A stretch of 64,000 bases of DNA from Burkholderiales bacterium (GTDB taxonomy: Bacteria; Pseudomonadota; Gammaproteobacteria; Burkholderiales; SG8-41): the NCBI GenBank assembly GCA_036262035.1, contig DATAJS010000010.1, positions 496,001 to 560,000 of the forward strand, in the 5' to 3' direction. The position numbers and the translations under genes are program-made. This document shows, in pieces, positions 41,485 to 51,100 of this stretch. The notes under the pieces were generated by a model that was given only the letters and a program-made list of their open reading frames with translations, did not search any database and had not been told where the DNA came from. The number at the start of each line of letters is the position of its first letter. The stretch's first letter is position 1.

Positions 41485-41691
41485 GTCGCTGCATGCCCGG
41501 GCCCCTCGGAACCGACGCGCACCGGCCGCAGATCGACGCAGGCACGCTGGCGCTCGCCCGCATGCCCGACCCGGCCGGCGGTTCGGCGTGTGGGTCTCGG
41601 AGACGCCCCGGGACAGCGCCGCGCAATGATCAGCGAAGAAGAGGCGATCGCGAAGGCCGCTACATCCCGCGATAGCGCTGCTCCGAGCCCG

Positions 41692-41997
41692 TCATTTGCC
41701 CCCGGTCAGCACGTACGCCCACAGCGCAGCGATGTCGTCCGGCTTCAGCACGTCGCCCCACGGCGGCATGTTGTTCTTGCCGTAGGTCACCGAGTCGACG
41801 AAGCGCGCGCGGTCGCTCTTCGGGAATTCCCTGAGGTCGGTCGCCCACGGCGGGTCCGCGAGGCGCGTGCCGTGGCACGTCGCGCAGTGCCTGGCGTAAG
41901 TCTGTGCGCCGCGCTTCACCGCTTCGTCGTCCTGCGCCCCGACGTTCGCGGCCGCGGCCGCGAACACGAGGGCAACACCGAATCCTGCGAATCTCAC
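41692..41997 (-). CDS. Small c-type cytochrome, partner of the PQQ dehydrogenase
   Basis: A 101-residue periplasmic cytochrome. The signal peptide ends near ANVGAQ; C38-A-T-C41-H42 is the haem site and M77 (KNNMPPW) the likely sixth ligand. GTG 41997 overlaps the stop of the dehydrogenase as GTGA, so the two are translated together. It most likely takes electrons from the reduced PQQ enzyme and passes them to the respiratory chain. Confidence 0.92.
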   Translation of the reverse strand: MRFAGFGVALVFAAAAANVGAQDDEAVKRGAQTYARHCATCHGTRLADPPWATDLREFPKSDRARFVDSVTYGKNNMPPWGDVLKPDDIAALWAYVLTGGK

Positions 41998-43661
41998 TGG
42001 CCATCCATCAGCGCGAAGGTCCACACCGAGCCGCCCGCCGGCACGCTGTTGGTGATGAAGCGCCCCGCCACGCTGCCGCCGCGGCCCGAGAGCACCGTCA
42101 CGTACTGCCTGCCTTTGTAGGTATAGGTGATGGGCGGCGCGTTGACCGACGAGCCGGTCTTGAACTTCCACAGCTGCTTGCCGGTGTCCTGGTCGAGGGC
42201 GATCACTTCGCCGGTCAGCAATCCGGTGAAGAGCAGGCCGCCGTCGGTGCCGAGCATCCCGGCCGAGCTCGCGAAGTCCATCAGCGGCGTCTGCCACTTG
42301 GTCTTGCCGGTGAGCGGATCGATCGCGATGTGCCAGCCCGCAGGCTCGCCCTTGGGCACGGCCATGCTCGATTCCATGCCGGTGTAGTTGCCGCCCATCT
42401 CGAGCTTGGCTTCGACGAACTTCATCAGACGCGGCAGGTTCCAGGTGTTGAGATAGACCAGCCCGCTCCTGCGATCGAACGCGCCGAGCGTCGCATTGGT
42501 CCCGCGCGACGGATGGAGCAGCACCTGCTCGCCCTTGACCGCGCGGTCGAGGACGTCGGTGAGCACCGGCCTGCCGGTTTCGAGATCGACTTTCGAGGCC
42601 CAGTTCACTTTCACGAACGGGTTCGCCGCGACGAGCTTGCCGTTGGTGCGGTCGATCACGTACAGGAAGCCGTTCTTGTGGGGGTTGATCAGTACCTTGC
42701 GCGTCTGGCCGTTCACCGGGATGTCGGCGAGGATGCTCTCGGCGGTCGAATCGAAGTCGAAGCTGTCGTTCGGGAGGTACTGGTAGTACCACGCGATCTC
42801 GCCGGTCTTGGGCCTGATGGCGAGGATGCTCGCGGTGTAGAGGCTGTCGTGCGACTCGCGATAGACCGGGTTGTACGGTTCCGCGTTGCCCGTGCCCATG
42901 TAGATCAGATCGAGCTCGGGATCGTACGAGAAGGTCTGCCACGTCGAGCCGCCGCCGTATTTCCACGCGTCGGGCTTGGTCTTGTGCGGCCAGGTCTCGG
43001 AGCCGGGCTCGCCCGGCGCGGGGATCGTCCAGCGGCGCCACAGCCGCTTGCCGGTCTCGGGATCGTAGCCGTCGATGAAGCCGCGCGTCGTGCTCTCGCC
43101 GCCGCCGGTGCCCGCGATCAGCACGCCGTTGGCGATCATCGGCGCGACCACGCCCTTGTAGCCTTCCTTGAAGTCGGCGTATTTCTGGCGCCACACTTCC
43201 TTGCCGGTCTTCATGTCGAGCGCGATGACGTGCGCATCGAGCGTCTCGCGGTACAGCCTGCCGTTGTAGATCGTCGCCGGCCCGCGCATGAGCGCGCCGC
43301 CGCCCGAGACCCGCAGCGCCGCGCGGTCGTAGGTGACCGGCGTGCGCCAGATCTGCCTGCCGGTCTCGACGTCGAGCGCCATCGTCATGTTGCCGTTCAC
43401 GACGTACATCACACCGTTGTAGACCGTGGGCTGCGACAGGTCGCCCATGTCGTTCATCGTGCTCGTGCTCCAGACCGGCACGAGGCGCTTCACGTTGGAT
43501 TTATTGATCTGCTTGAGCGGGCTCCACTGCTTCAGGTCGTAGCCCATGCCGAACGTGGTGACGTTGTCGGTGCTTCCGCTCTTGTTGAGCAGATCGTCGG
43601 CGGTCTGTGCGTAGGCGGCGGCGCTCAGCGAGCACAGCGCCGCTGCGAATAGCTTCCTCAT
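41994..43661 (-). CDS. PQQ-dependent alcohol dehydrogenase (quinoprotein)
   Basis: A 555-residue exported eight-bladed propeller enzyme. A signal peptide ends AAAYAQ; several blade W-motifs are seen (for example ALDVETGRQIW, ALDMKTGKEVW and ALDQDTGKQLW). E189 (TGGGESTTRG) and N259 (MGTGNAEPYNP) are metal/PQQ ligands, and LPNDSFDFDSTAE gives the catalytic D302 and a second Asp D304. The vicinal Cys pair of methanol and ethanol dehydrogenases is absent (VSGGGALMRGPA there). AAGGAGGG precedes the ATG. Substrate unknown; alcohols or polyols are likely. Confidence 0.93.
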   Translation of the reverse strand: MRKLFAAALCSLSAAAYAQTADDLLNKSGSTDNVTTFGMGYDLKQWSPLKQINKSNVKRLVPVWSTSTMNDMGDLSQPTVYNGVMYVVNGNMTMALDVETGRQIWRTPVTYDRAALRVSGGGALMRGPATIYNGRLYRETLDAHVIALDMKTGKEVWRQKYADFKEGYKGVVAPMIANGVLIAGTGGGESTTRGFIDGYDPETGKRLWRRWTIPAPGEPGSETWPHKTKPDAWKYGGGSTWQTFSYDPELDLIYMGTGNAEPYNPVYRESHDSLYTASILAIRPKTGEIAWYYQYLPNDSFDFDSTAESILADIPVNGQTRKVLINPHKNGFLYVIDRTNGKLVAANPFVKVNWASKVDLETGRPVLTDVLDRAVKGEQVLLHPSRGTNATLGAFDRRSGLVYLNTWNLPRLMKFVEAKLEMGGNYTGMESSMAVPKGEPAGWHIAIDPLTGKTKWQTPLMDFASSAGMLGTDGGLLFTGLLTGEVIALDQDTGKQLWKFKTGSSVNAPPITYTYKGRQYVTVLSGRGGSVAGRFITNSVPAGGSVWTFALMDGQ

Positions 43662-43763
43662 GGCGACTCCCTCCTTGTGGTCGAGCGGCGGGCGTGCGTA
43701 TGGGTTCGGGCGTGACGCCCGAGGTTTACTTTAACGCCAAACAGGGACGATCCCGCGCAAAAG

Positions 43764-43795
43764 AAAACCCGCCGTCGAGGACGGCGGGTTTTTTC
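43764..43795. terminator. Bidirectional intrinsic terminator
   Basis: AAAACCCGCCGTC (43764-43776), loop GAG, GACGGCGGGTTTT (43780-43792) with T-runs outwards on both strands. It should end the leftward transcript of the repeat protein at 43832 before the PQQ operon. Confidence 0.88.
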
Positions 43796-43831
43796 TCGCT
43801 TCGGCGCACGGCTGCGCGCCGAAGCGTGCTG

Positions 43832-44482
43832 CTACCGATTCTCGCCGTGCGAGCGGCGATGGCCCTTGGCCTTGCCGTGGCCGCGCTTGCCCGGACCGTC
43901 GCTCATATCCGGCTTCGAGCCGGTCGAGCCGCCGGCGCTGGACGAGGTGCCGCCCTGGCCCGGCGCGGCGCTCACGCCCGGTACGTTCATGTTCTGCGCG
44001 CTGTTCGTGTTCTGCGACGCGGTCGTGGACTGGTTGGTCGTCGCCTGCGAGTCCATGAAGATCGCGTTGTGGTCACCGCGGAACTTGGCGCTCGACGACA
44101 CGCCGGTCGCGGCGCTCGGGTTCACCGACTGCTGGGGACTGGTCTGAGAGGCCTGGCTCGCGCCCGTGCGGCTGGAGCTCTTGCCCGACGTGCCGGGCGC
44201 GGCGCTCACGCCCGGGACGTTCATGTTCTGCGCGCTGCCGGTGTTCTGCGATGCGCTGGTCGACTGGTTGGTCGTCGCCTTCGAGTCCATGAAGATGGCG
44301 TTGTGGTTGCCGCGGAAGTTGGCGCTCGAGTCGACGCCGGTCGCGGCGCTCGGGTTCACCGACTGGGCGGGATTGGTCTGCGAAGCCTGGCTCGCGTCGG
44401 TCGATTGACGCGTCTGCGCGAGCGCGGCGGTGCTGCAAGCGGCGAACACGGCCGCAGCGATGACAGAGTACTGACGGATCAT
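43832..44482 (-). CDS. Exported Ser/Asn/Gln-rich protein with two 78-residue repeats
   Basis: A 216-residue protein with a signal peptide ending STAALAQ. Residues 30-97 and 108-175 are two copies of one unit with period 78, sharing SVNPSAATGV, FRGxHNAIFMDS, ATTNQST and SAQNMNVPGVSAAPG. The C-terminus is basic (KRGHGKAKGHRRSHGENR). No family recognised. GAGGAG precedes the ATG. The repeat core NFRG-HNAIFMD is the only non-low-complexity part and may bind a ligand or a metal; that is a guess. Confidence 0.75.
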   Translation of the reverse strand: MIRQYSVIAAAVFAACSTAALAQTRQSTDASQASQTNPAQSVNPSAATGVDSSANFRGNHNAIFMDSKATTNQSTSASQNTGSAQNMNVPGVSAAPGTSGKSSSRTGASQASQTSPQQSVNPSAATGVSSSAKFRGDHNAIFMDSQATTNQSTTASQNTNSAQNMNVPGVSAAPGQGGTSSSAGGSTGSKPDMSDGPGKRGHGKAKGHRRSHGENR

Positions 44483-44530
44483 GGTGGTTCTCCTCGAAAG
44501 TTGGACACTGCTCCCGGGGAGGTGCAGCTT

Positions 44531-44914
44531 CTATGCCGACGTCTCGATGTGACTGTCGAGGGCGATCAGGCAGCGCGGAGCTTCGCGCTCGCACTCGTCT
44601 CTGGTCAGGAACGCCATGGGAGAAGCGGCCAGCACCTGCCCGGCGTCGTCGACATGCTCCCAGTGCCACAGCCCGTGGCTGTCGGCGTAGACGCGCACAC
44701 CCGGCGGGCGCGACTTGCGGCGGCCGTTCTTCTGCCGCCTGCCGCCCATCACGGGCAGGCCCTGCGAGCGCGCTTCGGCCTCGCACGGATCCCGCTCCCG
44801 ATAGCATCGGGACACCGACGCGACGTGACCGTCGTGGGTGACGAGCTCCCAGATCCACTCGCGGTTGATGTTGGTGCGCACGCGAACGTGCGGCTCTGCG
44901 ATCCGGTATCCCAT
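44531..44914 (-). CDS. Small protein with two WxWE-type repeats
   Basis: A 127-residue soluble protein. Two related blocks are seen: REWIWELVTHDGHVASVS with RERDPCEAEA (about residues 18-50), and GLWHWEHVDDAGQVLAASP with TRDECEREA (about residues 80-112). They are joined by a very basic stretch (GGRRQKNGRRKSRPPG). The blocks recall the DUF1508/YegP type of short beta-hairpin repeat. Only a weak purine run precedes the ATG. It lies between the Crp/Fnr-type gene and the repeat protein, all leftward. Confidence 0.65.
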   Translation of the reverse strand: MGYRIAEPHVRVRTNINREWIWELVTHDGHVASVSRCYRERDPCEAEARSQGLPVMGGRRQKNGRRKSRPPGVRVYADSHGLWHWEHVDDAGQVLAASPMAFLTRDECEREAPRCLIALDSHIETSA

Positions 44915-44983
44915 TCTTATCGACTGTCGGACGATGCCTTACAACGAGCACTCCACATGCCCGCCGGGCAGACGGTTGTGCAC

Positions 44984-45715
44984 TTATGCCTGGGCGGGGC
45001 GACGCGCGTCGCCATTGCCGCCATGCGAGGCATGCAGCCTGCGCGCGGCCAGTGAGGAGACCGCTTCCCGGTCGACCACGATCAGCCTGCGGCGGTCGCG
45101 GCGAACGATGCCGCCTTCCACCATCCTCTTCACCACCCGGCTGACCATCTCGCGCGACGCGGCGACCATCGACGAGATCTGTTCGGCGCCCACGCGCACA
45201 TGCCACACGCCGTCCGACTCGACGCTGTGCTCGACGAGCGTGCTGGCGACGCGCTGCTCGACGGTCGTGAGCGCGAGATGCGCGAGCTTCGCGTGCGTCT
45301 GACAAAGGCGCGCGGTGATCTTGTCGAGCATGCACATCGCGGCGCGCGCATTCTCCTCGAGGCATTCCAGAACGACCTTGCGCGGGACGAAGAGCGCCCT
45401 GCAGCGCGACTCGGCGCGGATGCTGGCGGCGCACGCCTGTCCCTCGAAAAGACCGAGCTCTCCGAAGAACTCGTGCGGCCCGATGCTCGTCACCAGCAGC
45501 TGGTGGCCTTCGCCGTCCTCGTGCAGCACCGAGACCTGTCCCTCGAGCAGGATGTAGAGCCCGTCACCTTCCTGGCCCGAATGCTGGATGACGGCGTTGC
45601 GCTCGTACGACCGGGTCTCGATCGCCCCCATCGCCCAAGACAACTGGCCGCTGGAAAACCACGAGAACGGCGCAAGCCGTCGTAGCGTCTGGGGGTCTGC
45701 GTTATAGCGGGACAT
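44984..45715 (-). CDS. Crp/Fnr family transcription regulator
   Basis: A 243-residue regulator. A cNMP-binding-type beta-barrel spans about residues 15-130 (GDGLYILLEGQVSVL, FFGELGLFEG), then a dimer helix, then a winged helix-turn-helix (EQISSMVAASREMVSRVVKRM) at about residues 175-200. There is no N-terminal cysteine cluster as in FNR. FFGELGLFEGQACAASIRA resembles the cAMP phosphate-binding cassette but has no clear RS pair, so the ligand is uncertain. It lies 154 bases downstream of the GGDEF-EAL gene, on the same strand. Confidence 0.9.
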   Translation of the reverse strand: MSRYNADPQTLRRLAPFSWFSSGQLSWAMGAIETRSYERNAVIQHSGQEGDGLYILLEGQVSVLHEDGEGHQLLVTSIGPHEFFGELGLFEGQACAASIRAESRCRALFVPRKVVLECLEENARAAMCMLDKITARLCQTHAKLAHLALTTVEQRVASTLVEHSVESDGVWHVRVGAEQISSMVAASREMVSRVVKRMVEGGIVRRDRRRLIVVDREAVSSLAARRLHASHGGNGDARRPAQA

Positions 45716-45868
45716 GGCGTGGAAAAAGAGCGGGCGACAAAAGCGCGGGACTATAGAGGAATTAGTGCGCCCGGGTTGTGAGAAGGTCCCGCTTCGTTTG
45801 TAAGACTTTGTTTCGGTAAACGCAGGTTGCGGCGATGCGGCATGAGATCGAGCGTGACGGCAGCCGCC

Positions 45869-47887
45869 CTACGCAGCGTCGGCACGCATCGCCGTGTCGG
45901 GCGGACACGCCCGCATGAGACTGGAGTACTGCTCGGGCGTGGTGGCGGGACTCCACAGATAACCCTGTCCGATGTCGACGCCGTGGCGCAGCAGGACCTC
46001 GCGCTGCTCTTCGGTCTCCACGCCTTCGGCGACGATCTCCTTGCCGAGGCTTTTCGCGATCGCGACGATCGCCGACAGGATGCTGTCGGACCCCGCGTCC
46101 TTGCCGATGTCGGAGACGAAGGCGCGGTCGATCTTCAGCACGTCGAAGGGCATGCGCCGCAGGTAGGCCAGCGACGAATAGCCGGTGCCGAAATCGTCGA
46201 TCGCGATGCGCACCCCTTTGTCGTGCAGCCGCTGCAGCGTGGCGATCGCCTGCGACGAGCTGTCGACCAGCAGGCTCTCGGTGATCTCGAGCTCGAGACA
46301 GAACGGACGCATGCCGGTCTCCCCCAGCAGCAACTCGATGCGCGGCACGAAATCGTCGCGCAGGATCTCGCGGCTCGACACGTTGAGCGAGATGCGCAGC
46401 GGCGCGACGCCGCTCGCGGACCAGCGCTGGAACTGGCGGCACGCGGTCTCGCGCACGTAGTCCCCCATCGGCTCGATGAGCGCCGTCTGTTCCGCGATGC
46501 CGATGAACTCGCCCGGACCGACGGCGCCGCGCTGCGGATGCTCCCAGCGCAGCAGCGCTTCGGCGCCGACGATGCGTCCGGTCGCGAGCTCGACCAGCGG
46601 CTGGTAGGCGACCGTCAACTGCCTGTGGTGCACCGCCTGTCTGAGATCGCGCTCGAGCGCCGCGCGGGAAGTGAGCTCGGAATTGATGCGCTCTTCGAAG
46701 AACATCACGCGGCCCGAGCCGCTCGCCTTCGCGCGCGACATCGCCACGTCGGCGTTGTGCAGCAGCCGCGTGCTGTCGCGCCCGTCGTCGGGATAGAGCG
46801 CGACGCCGATGCTCGCGCCGAGGTGATAGGTCTCGCCTCCGACGACATACGGCTCGGCGAGCACCGCCGCGATCTTCTCGGCCGCCTTGCCCGCGTGCAG
46901 GTCCGAAGGGATCGCCGGCAGCAGCGCGAGAAACTCGTCGGCGCCGTAGCGTGCGAGCACGTCCTGCTCGCGCAGGCTGCGCTTCAGGCGCGCCGCCGCT
47001 TCGCGCAGCACTTCGTCGCCGCCGGCATAACCCGCACAGTCGTTCACCTTCTTGAATTCGTCGATGTTGATGAACACGAGCGCGAACGCGAGACCGTCGC
47101 GCTGCGAGCGCGCGATCTCGGCGCTGAGGCGGTCGGTGAGCGAGCGGCGGTTCGGCAGGCCGGTGAGCGCGTCGTAGTGACCTTCGAGGTAGCGCACCGC
47201 GCGGTGGATGCTGGCGGTGAGGGCGACGCCGAGGCGCGCCGCGAAATCGCAGGCGTAGGTGCGGCCCTGGTCGCCGAGGCTGCGGCCCGCGCGCGTGCCG
47301 ACCGTGAGTACCGCGGTCATGGAAGCGTCGACGAACACCGGGACCAGCAGCACTTCGCGCGCGCCGCGCTCGGCGGCGAAAACGCCGAGCGGGTCGGCGT
47401 CGGCGCGCTCCAGCCACAGGCCGTGCGGCTCCACCGCGAGCACTTTGAGGGTGCGGGCGTCGCAGGACGGCCGCAGCTCGGCGGGCGCGGCGTCGCCGTC
47501 GTCGAGGAGCGTGATCGCCTGGGGCTGGGTATCGGTCGGGAGCATCGTTACCGCGAACACGTCGCAGCCGATGACGGCGGGCGCCTTGCGCAATACTTCG
47601 CGGACGAGGACTTCGGTGCTCGCCGAAGCGAGCACCGCGCGGTCGATCTGCGCGAAAGCTTCCAGCGCGCGGTGCTGGCGCGCCGCGAGCGTGTCGGCGC
47701 GGCTTTCGGCGGCGCCGCCGCCCCGCGTGAGCCGGAAAAAGCGACGGGCGACGGCGGCAGCGAGCGCAGCGCCGAATCCGGCGATCCAGGGAGCCCGCGC
47801 GCCGAGCGCGAGCGAGGCGAGTAGCGCAGCGCCCGCCGCAGCGATCGCGATCGCTGTGGTCGTGGACTCTCGCGCGTTCATCAACAT
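45869..47887 (-). CDS. Membrane GAF-GGDEF-EAL protein, probable c-di-GMP phosphodiesterase
   Basis: A 672-residue protein. Two hydrophobic segments lie at about residues 10-48, a GAF-like sensor at 70-235, GGDEF at 240-405 and EAL at 415-660. The GGDEF signature is GADEF (RYGADEF), which is probably inactive as a cyclase but keeps an RxxD I-site (REQD) five residues before it. The EAL domain has EALLRW, LNVSSREI, ELEITES, IDDFGTGYSSLAYL and EGVETEEQ, so hydrolysis of cyclic-di-GMP is expected. ATG 47887 with GGGAG is chosen. It is divergent from the giant surface protein, which strongly suggests linked control. Confidence 0.9.
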   Translation of the reverse strand: MLMNARESTTTAIAIAAAGAALLASLALGARAPWIAGFGAALAAAVARRFFRLTRGGGAAESRADTLAARQHRALEAFAQIDRAVLASASTEVLVREVLRKAPAVIGCDVFAVTMLPTDTQPQAITLLDDGDAAPAELRPSCDARTLKVLAVEPHGLWLERADADPLGVFAAERGAREVLLVPVFVDASMTAVLTVGTRAGRSLGDQGRTYACDFAARLGVALTASIHRAVRYLEGHYDALTGLPNRRSLTDRLSAEIARSQRDGLAFALVFINIDEFKKVNDCAGYAGGDEVLREAAARLKRSLREQDVLARYGADEFLALLPAIPSDLHAGKAAEKIAAVLAEPYVVGGETYHLGASIGVALYPDDGRDSTRLLHNADVAMSRAKASGSGRVMFFEERINSELTSRAALERDLRQAVHHRQLTVAYQPLVELATGRIVGAEALLRWEHPQRGAVGPGEFIGIAEQTALIEPMGDYVRETACRQFQRWSASGVAPLRISLNVSSREILRDDFVPRIELLLGETGMRPFCLELEITESLLVDSSSQAIATLQRLHDKGVRIAIDDFGTGYSSLAYLRRMPFDVLKIDRAFVSDIGKDAGSDSILSAIVAIAKSLGKEIVAEGVETEEQREVLLRHGVDIGQGYLWSPATTPEQYSSLMRACPPDTAMRADAA

Positions 47888-48196
47888 CGGTCTCCCGGGG
47901 CGCCGCAGCTGCCAGGACGCGCCCGCCGGTCCGTGCGGAATTGCGCAGCGCGTACGCGTTTCGTGATGCGTGCGTGCACCAACGTCGTGTCTACGGCACT
48001 GCGCTGTGCGGCTTGAGCGGCGTGTGTGCCGTAATGCACGACTGTCGCCTACAGATTCGGTTCCGGATGACGTTAGGTCATCCGAATAGGCGCTACTTTT
48101 CCAACCTTTTTCGGGCTTGGAGCGCGCCGTTGCGCGAGCAGAATCGTCAGACGCGACAAAAGGTCGCGGGGCTGCGTGCGCCATTCGGCACGGAAG
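47888..48196. promoter_or_regulatory. Divergent regulatory region with inverted repeat
   Basis: These 309 bases between the EAL protein and the giant protein hold no gene. CGGATGAC (48064-48071) and GTCATCCG (48077-48084) form a perfect inverted repeat with a five-base spacer; ATTCGG at 48055-48060 and CCGAAT at 48082-48087 extend the symmetry. The site is about 110 bases upstream of the giant gene's ATG, a good place for a transcription factor. No convincing sigma-70 boxes could be fixed. Confidence 0.5.
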
Positions 48197-51100
48197 ATGA
48201 AACAGCGACGACAACGAGCGCGCCTGTTGGTGGAAGAGGTCGAGCCCCGCATCCTGCATTCTGCGGATGCGGCCGCGCTCGTACCCGTTCCGGCCGCCGC
48301 CCAGCTCGTCGAGGTGCGCGTGGTCGATCCCGCGCCGGCGCTTCCGGCGGCCGAGCCGATTCAGACCTCCGAATCGCGCCGCGAGCTCGTCATCGTCGAC
48401 GGCGCGGTCGGCGACTACCAGGCGCTGGTGGACGCGCTGCAGGCGGGCAGGGACACGCCGCTGGACGTCTACGTGCTCGACCCCGCTGCCGACGGCGTCC
48501 GGCAGATCGGCGAGATCCTCGCCGCGCGGCGCGACGTCGCTGCGGTCCACCTCGTCTCGCACGGTTCCGCGGGCGCGCTCGAGCTCGGCTCGACGGTACT
48601 CGACAGTGCCGCGCTCCAGCGCGATCGCGACAGCATCGCCGCGTGGCGTGACGCGCTCGCGGCCGATGCGGACTTCCTCATCTACGGCTGCGACGTCGCT
48701 TCGGGCGCACAGGGGCAGGCTTTCGTCGGCGCGCTGGCGGCGCTCACCGGCGCCGACGTGGCGGCGAGCACCGATCTCACCGGCAGCGCGGCGCGCGGCG
48801 GCGACTGGACGCTCGAATACTCCGCCGGGCGCATCGACGCGGCGCAGCTCTCGGCGGCGGCATGGCAGGGCACGCTCGCCAACGAAGCGCCGAGCGTCAC
48901 CGATCGCGCGCTCGCCTTCGACGGCACCGACTCGGTCGTCGTCGCCACGCCGGCCACCCTGGTGATGACCTCGACCACGACGATCGAGGTCACGTTCCAG
49001 AAGACGGGGCCGGTCGCACCGACCAACGAGATCCTCGTGAACAAGGAAGGGGAATACGAGCTCGGCATCTCGGGCGCGACCGGCAATCTGCAGTGGGCGT
49101 TCAAGAGCGCGAGCCCGGGCTGGAACTGGGTCGACACCGGCTACAACGTCACCCCGGACAAATGGCTGCACGTCGCGGTCGCGTACAACGACGGGGTCGT
49201 CAACACCTACGTCGACGGCCAGCTCGTCCACACCGACAACGGCTCCGGACCGATCGGCGACGAGTATCCCGGCGAGGACGATTTCACCATCGGCTCGCGA
49301 CAGCACGCGTCGAACCAGCACTTCGTCGGCCTGATCGACGAAGTGCGCGTGTGGAACGTCGAGCGCAGCGCGGCCGAGGTCCAGGCGAACTATCGCACCA
49401 GCCTCGCCGGCAATGAAGCGGACCTTGCAGGCTACTGGCGCTTCGACGAAACCTCGGGCACGACCGCGTTCGATGCCACGGCCAACGGTAACGACGGCGT
49501 GCTCGGCAACGGCATCGCGGCGGACGTGCCGGCGCGCACGACCAACCTGGATTACACCGTCGCCGAGGACACGCCGCTCGTCGTCGCGGCGCCGGGCGTG
49601 CTGCAGCTCGCGAGCGACGCCGAAGGCTCCGCGGTGACCGCACTGCTCGTCACCGGGCCCGCGCACGCCGCGGCGTTCACGCTGAACGCCGACGGCTCGT
49701 TCAGCTACACGCCCACGGCCGACTACAGCGGCAGCGACAGCTTCGTGTTCAGGGCGAGCGACGGGGCAGCGCAGTCCGCGCCGGCCACCGTACGTCTCAG
49801 CGTCACGGCGGTGAACGACGCGCCGACGCTCACCGGAACCAACGATGTCGGCGGGATCAACCGGAACCCGACGTCCAACCCGGGAACGCTCGTCGCCGAC
49901 CTGATCGCCGGCCACATGAGCGACGTCGATACCGGCGCGCTCGGCGGCATCGCGGTCACCGCGGTCGACAACACGAACGGCACCTGGCAATACACGACCG
50001 ACGGCGGTGCGAGCTGGGCGGCATTCGGCTCGCCCGCTGCCGCCGCCGCGCGATTGCTCGCGGCAGACATCGCGACGCTCGTGCGGTTCGTGCCGAACAC
50101 GAATTACAGCGGGACCGTCGCCGGCGGTCTGACGTTCAGGGCATGGGATCAGACGAGCGGCACGGCCGGCGCGACCGCCGACGCCAGCGTCGGCGGCGGC
50201 GCAAGCGCCTTCAGCGCGGCTGTGGTGTCCGGATCGATCAGCGTCAGCGCAAGCAACACCGCGCCGACGCTGACCGGCAGCAATGCGCTCTCATCGATCG
50301 ACGAGGATGCCGTCTCGAACGCCGGCACGCTGGTCTCGGCGCTCATCTCCGGGATGGCAGACGACGTCGATCCGGGCGCCGTGACCGGCATCGCGGTCAC
50401 CAACGTCGACAATGCCGACGGCGCGTGGCAGTACTCGGTCAATGCCGGCTCGACGTGGACGAACTTCGGCGCGCCTTCCGCGGCCGCGGCGCGGCTGCTG
50501 GCGGCCGACGCCAATACGTACGTGCGCTTCGTGCCGAACGCCGACTGGAACGGCGCGGTCGCGGGCGGTATCACGTTCAGGGCGTGGGATCGCACGAGCG
50601 GCGTCGCGGGTGCGACGGCGGACACGAGCGGGCTGTCTGCAACCTTTCGCGACAACTTCGGGACCGTCTCGTACACGAACAACGACGGTACGCAGGCGTG
50701 GGCCGGCGCGTGGGTCGAGAACGACAGCGCGGGCGGCGCCGCGGGCGGCGGCCGCTTCAGGATCGCAGGCGGCGTGCTGTCGCTGCAGGTCGCGCAGGCC
50801 GGCGATTTCCTGTACCGCAGCGCCGATCTCTCGGGCGCCGCCGGCGCGACGCTTTCCTTCAACTACCAGAACAACCTCGGCGGCGCCGCGCGCCTCGACG
50901 TACAGGTCTCCGGCAACGGCGGTGCGAGCTATACCACCGTCGCGGGCGGCGCGTTCGACACGTCGAACGCGGGGGCCGGCAGCAGGACGATAGACATAGG
51001 CGCGTATATCGCCGCCGATACGCGCGTGCGCCTGCTCGTCGTCAGCGGAGAGACCGGCGCGGGCGTGAACGCGTTCTCCCTCGACAACCTTCAGATCCAG

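Noticed and set aside
41485-41691. Possible gene remnant between the solute-binding protein and the cytochrome
   Set aside because: Short frames on both strands lack a ribosome site and recognisable similarity; nothing can be supported in these 207 bases.
45869-49990. A leftward open frame of 1373 codons running from the giant gene into the EAL gene
   Set aside because: Only its last 672 codons have domain similarity; the rest is the antisense shadow of the high-GC giant gene. The start was placed at 47887.
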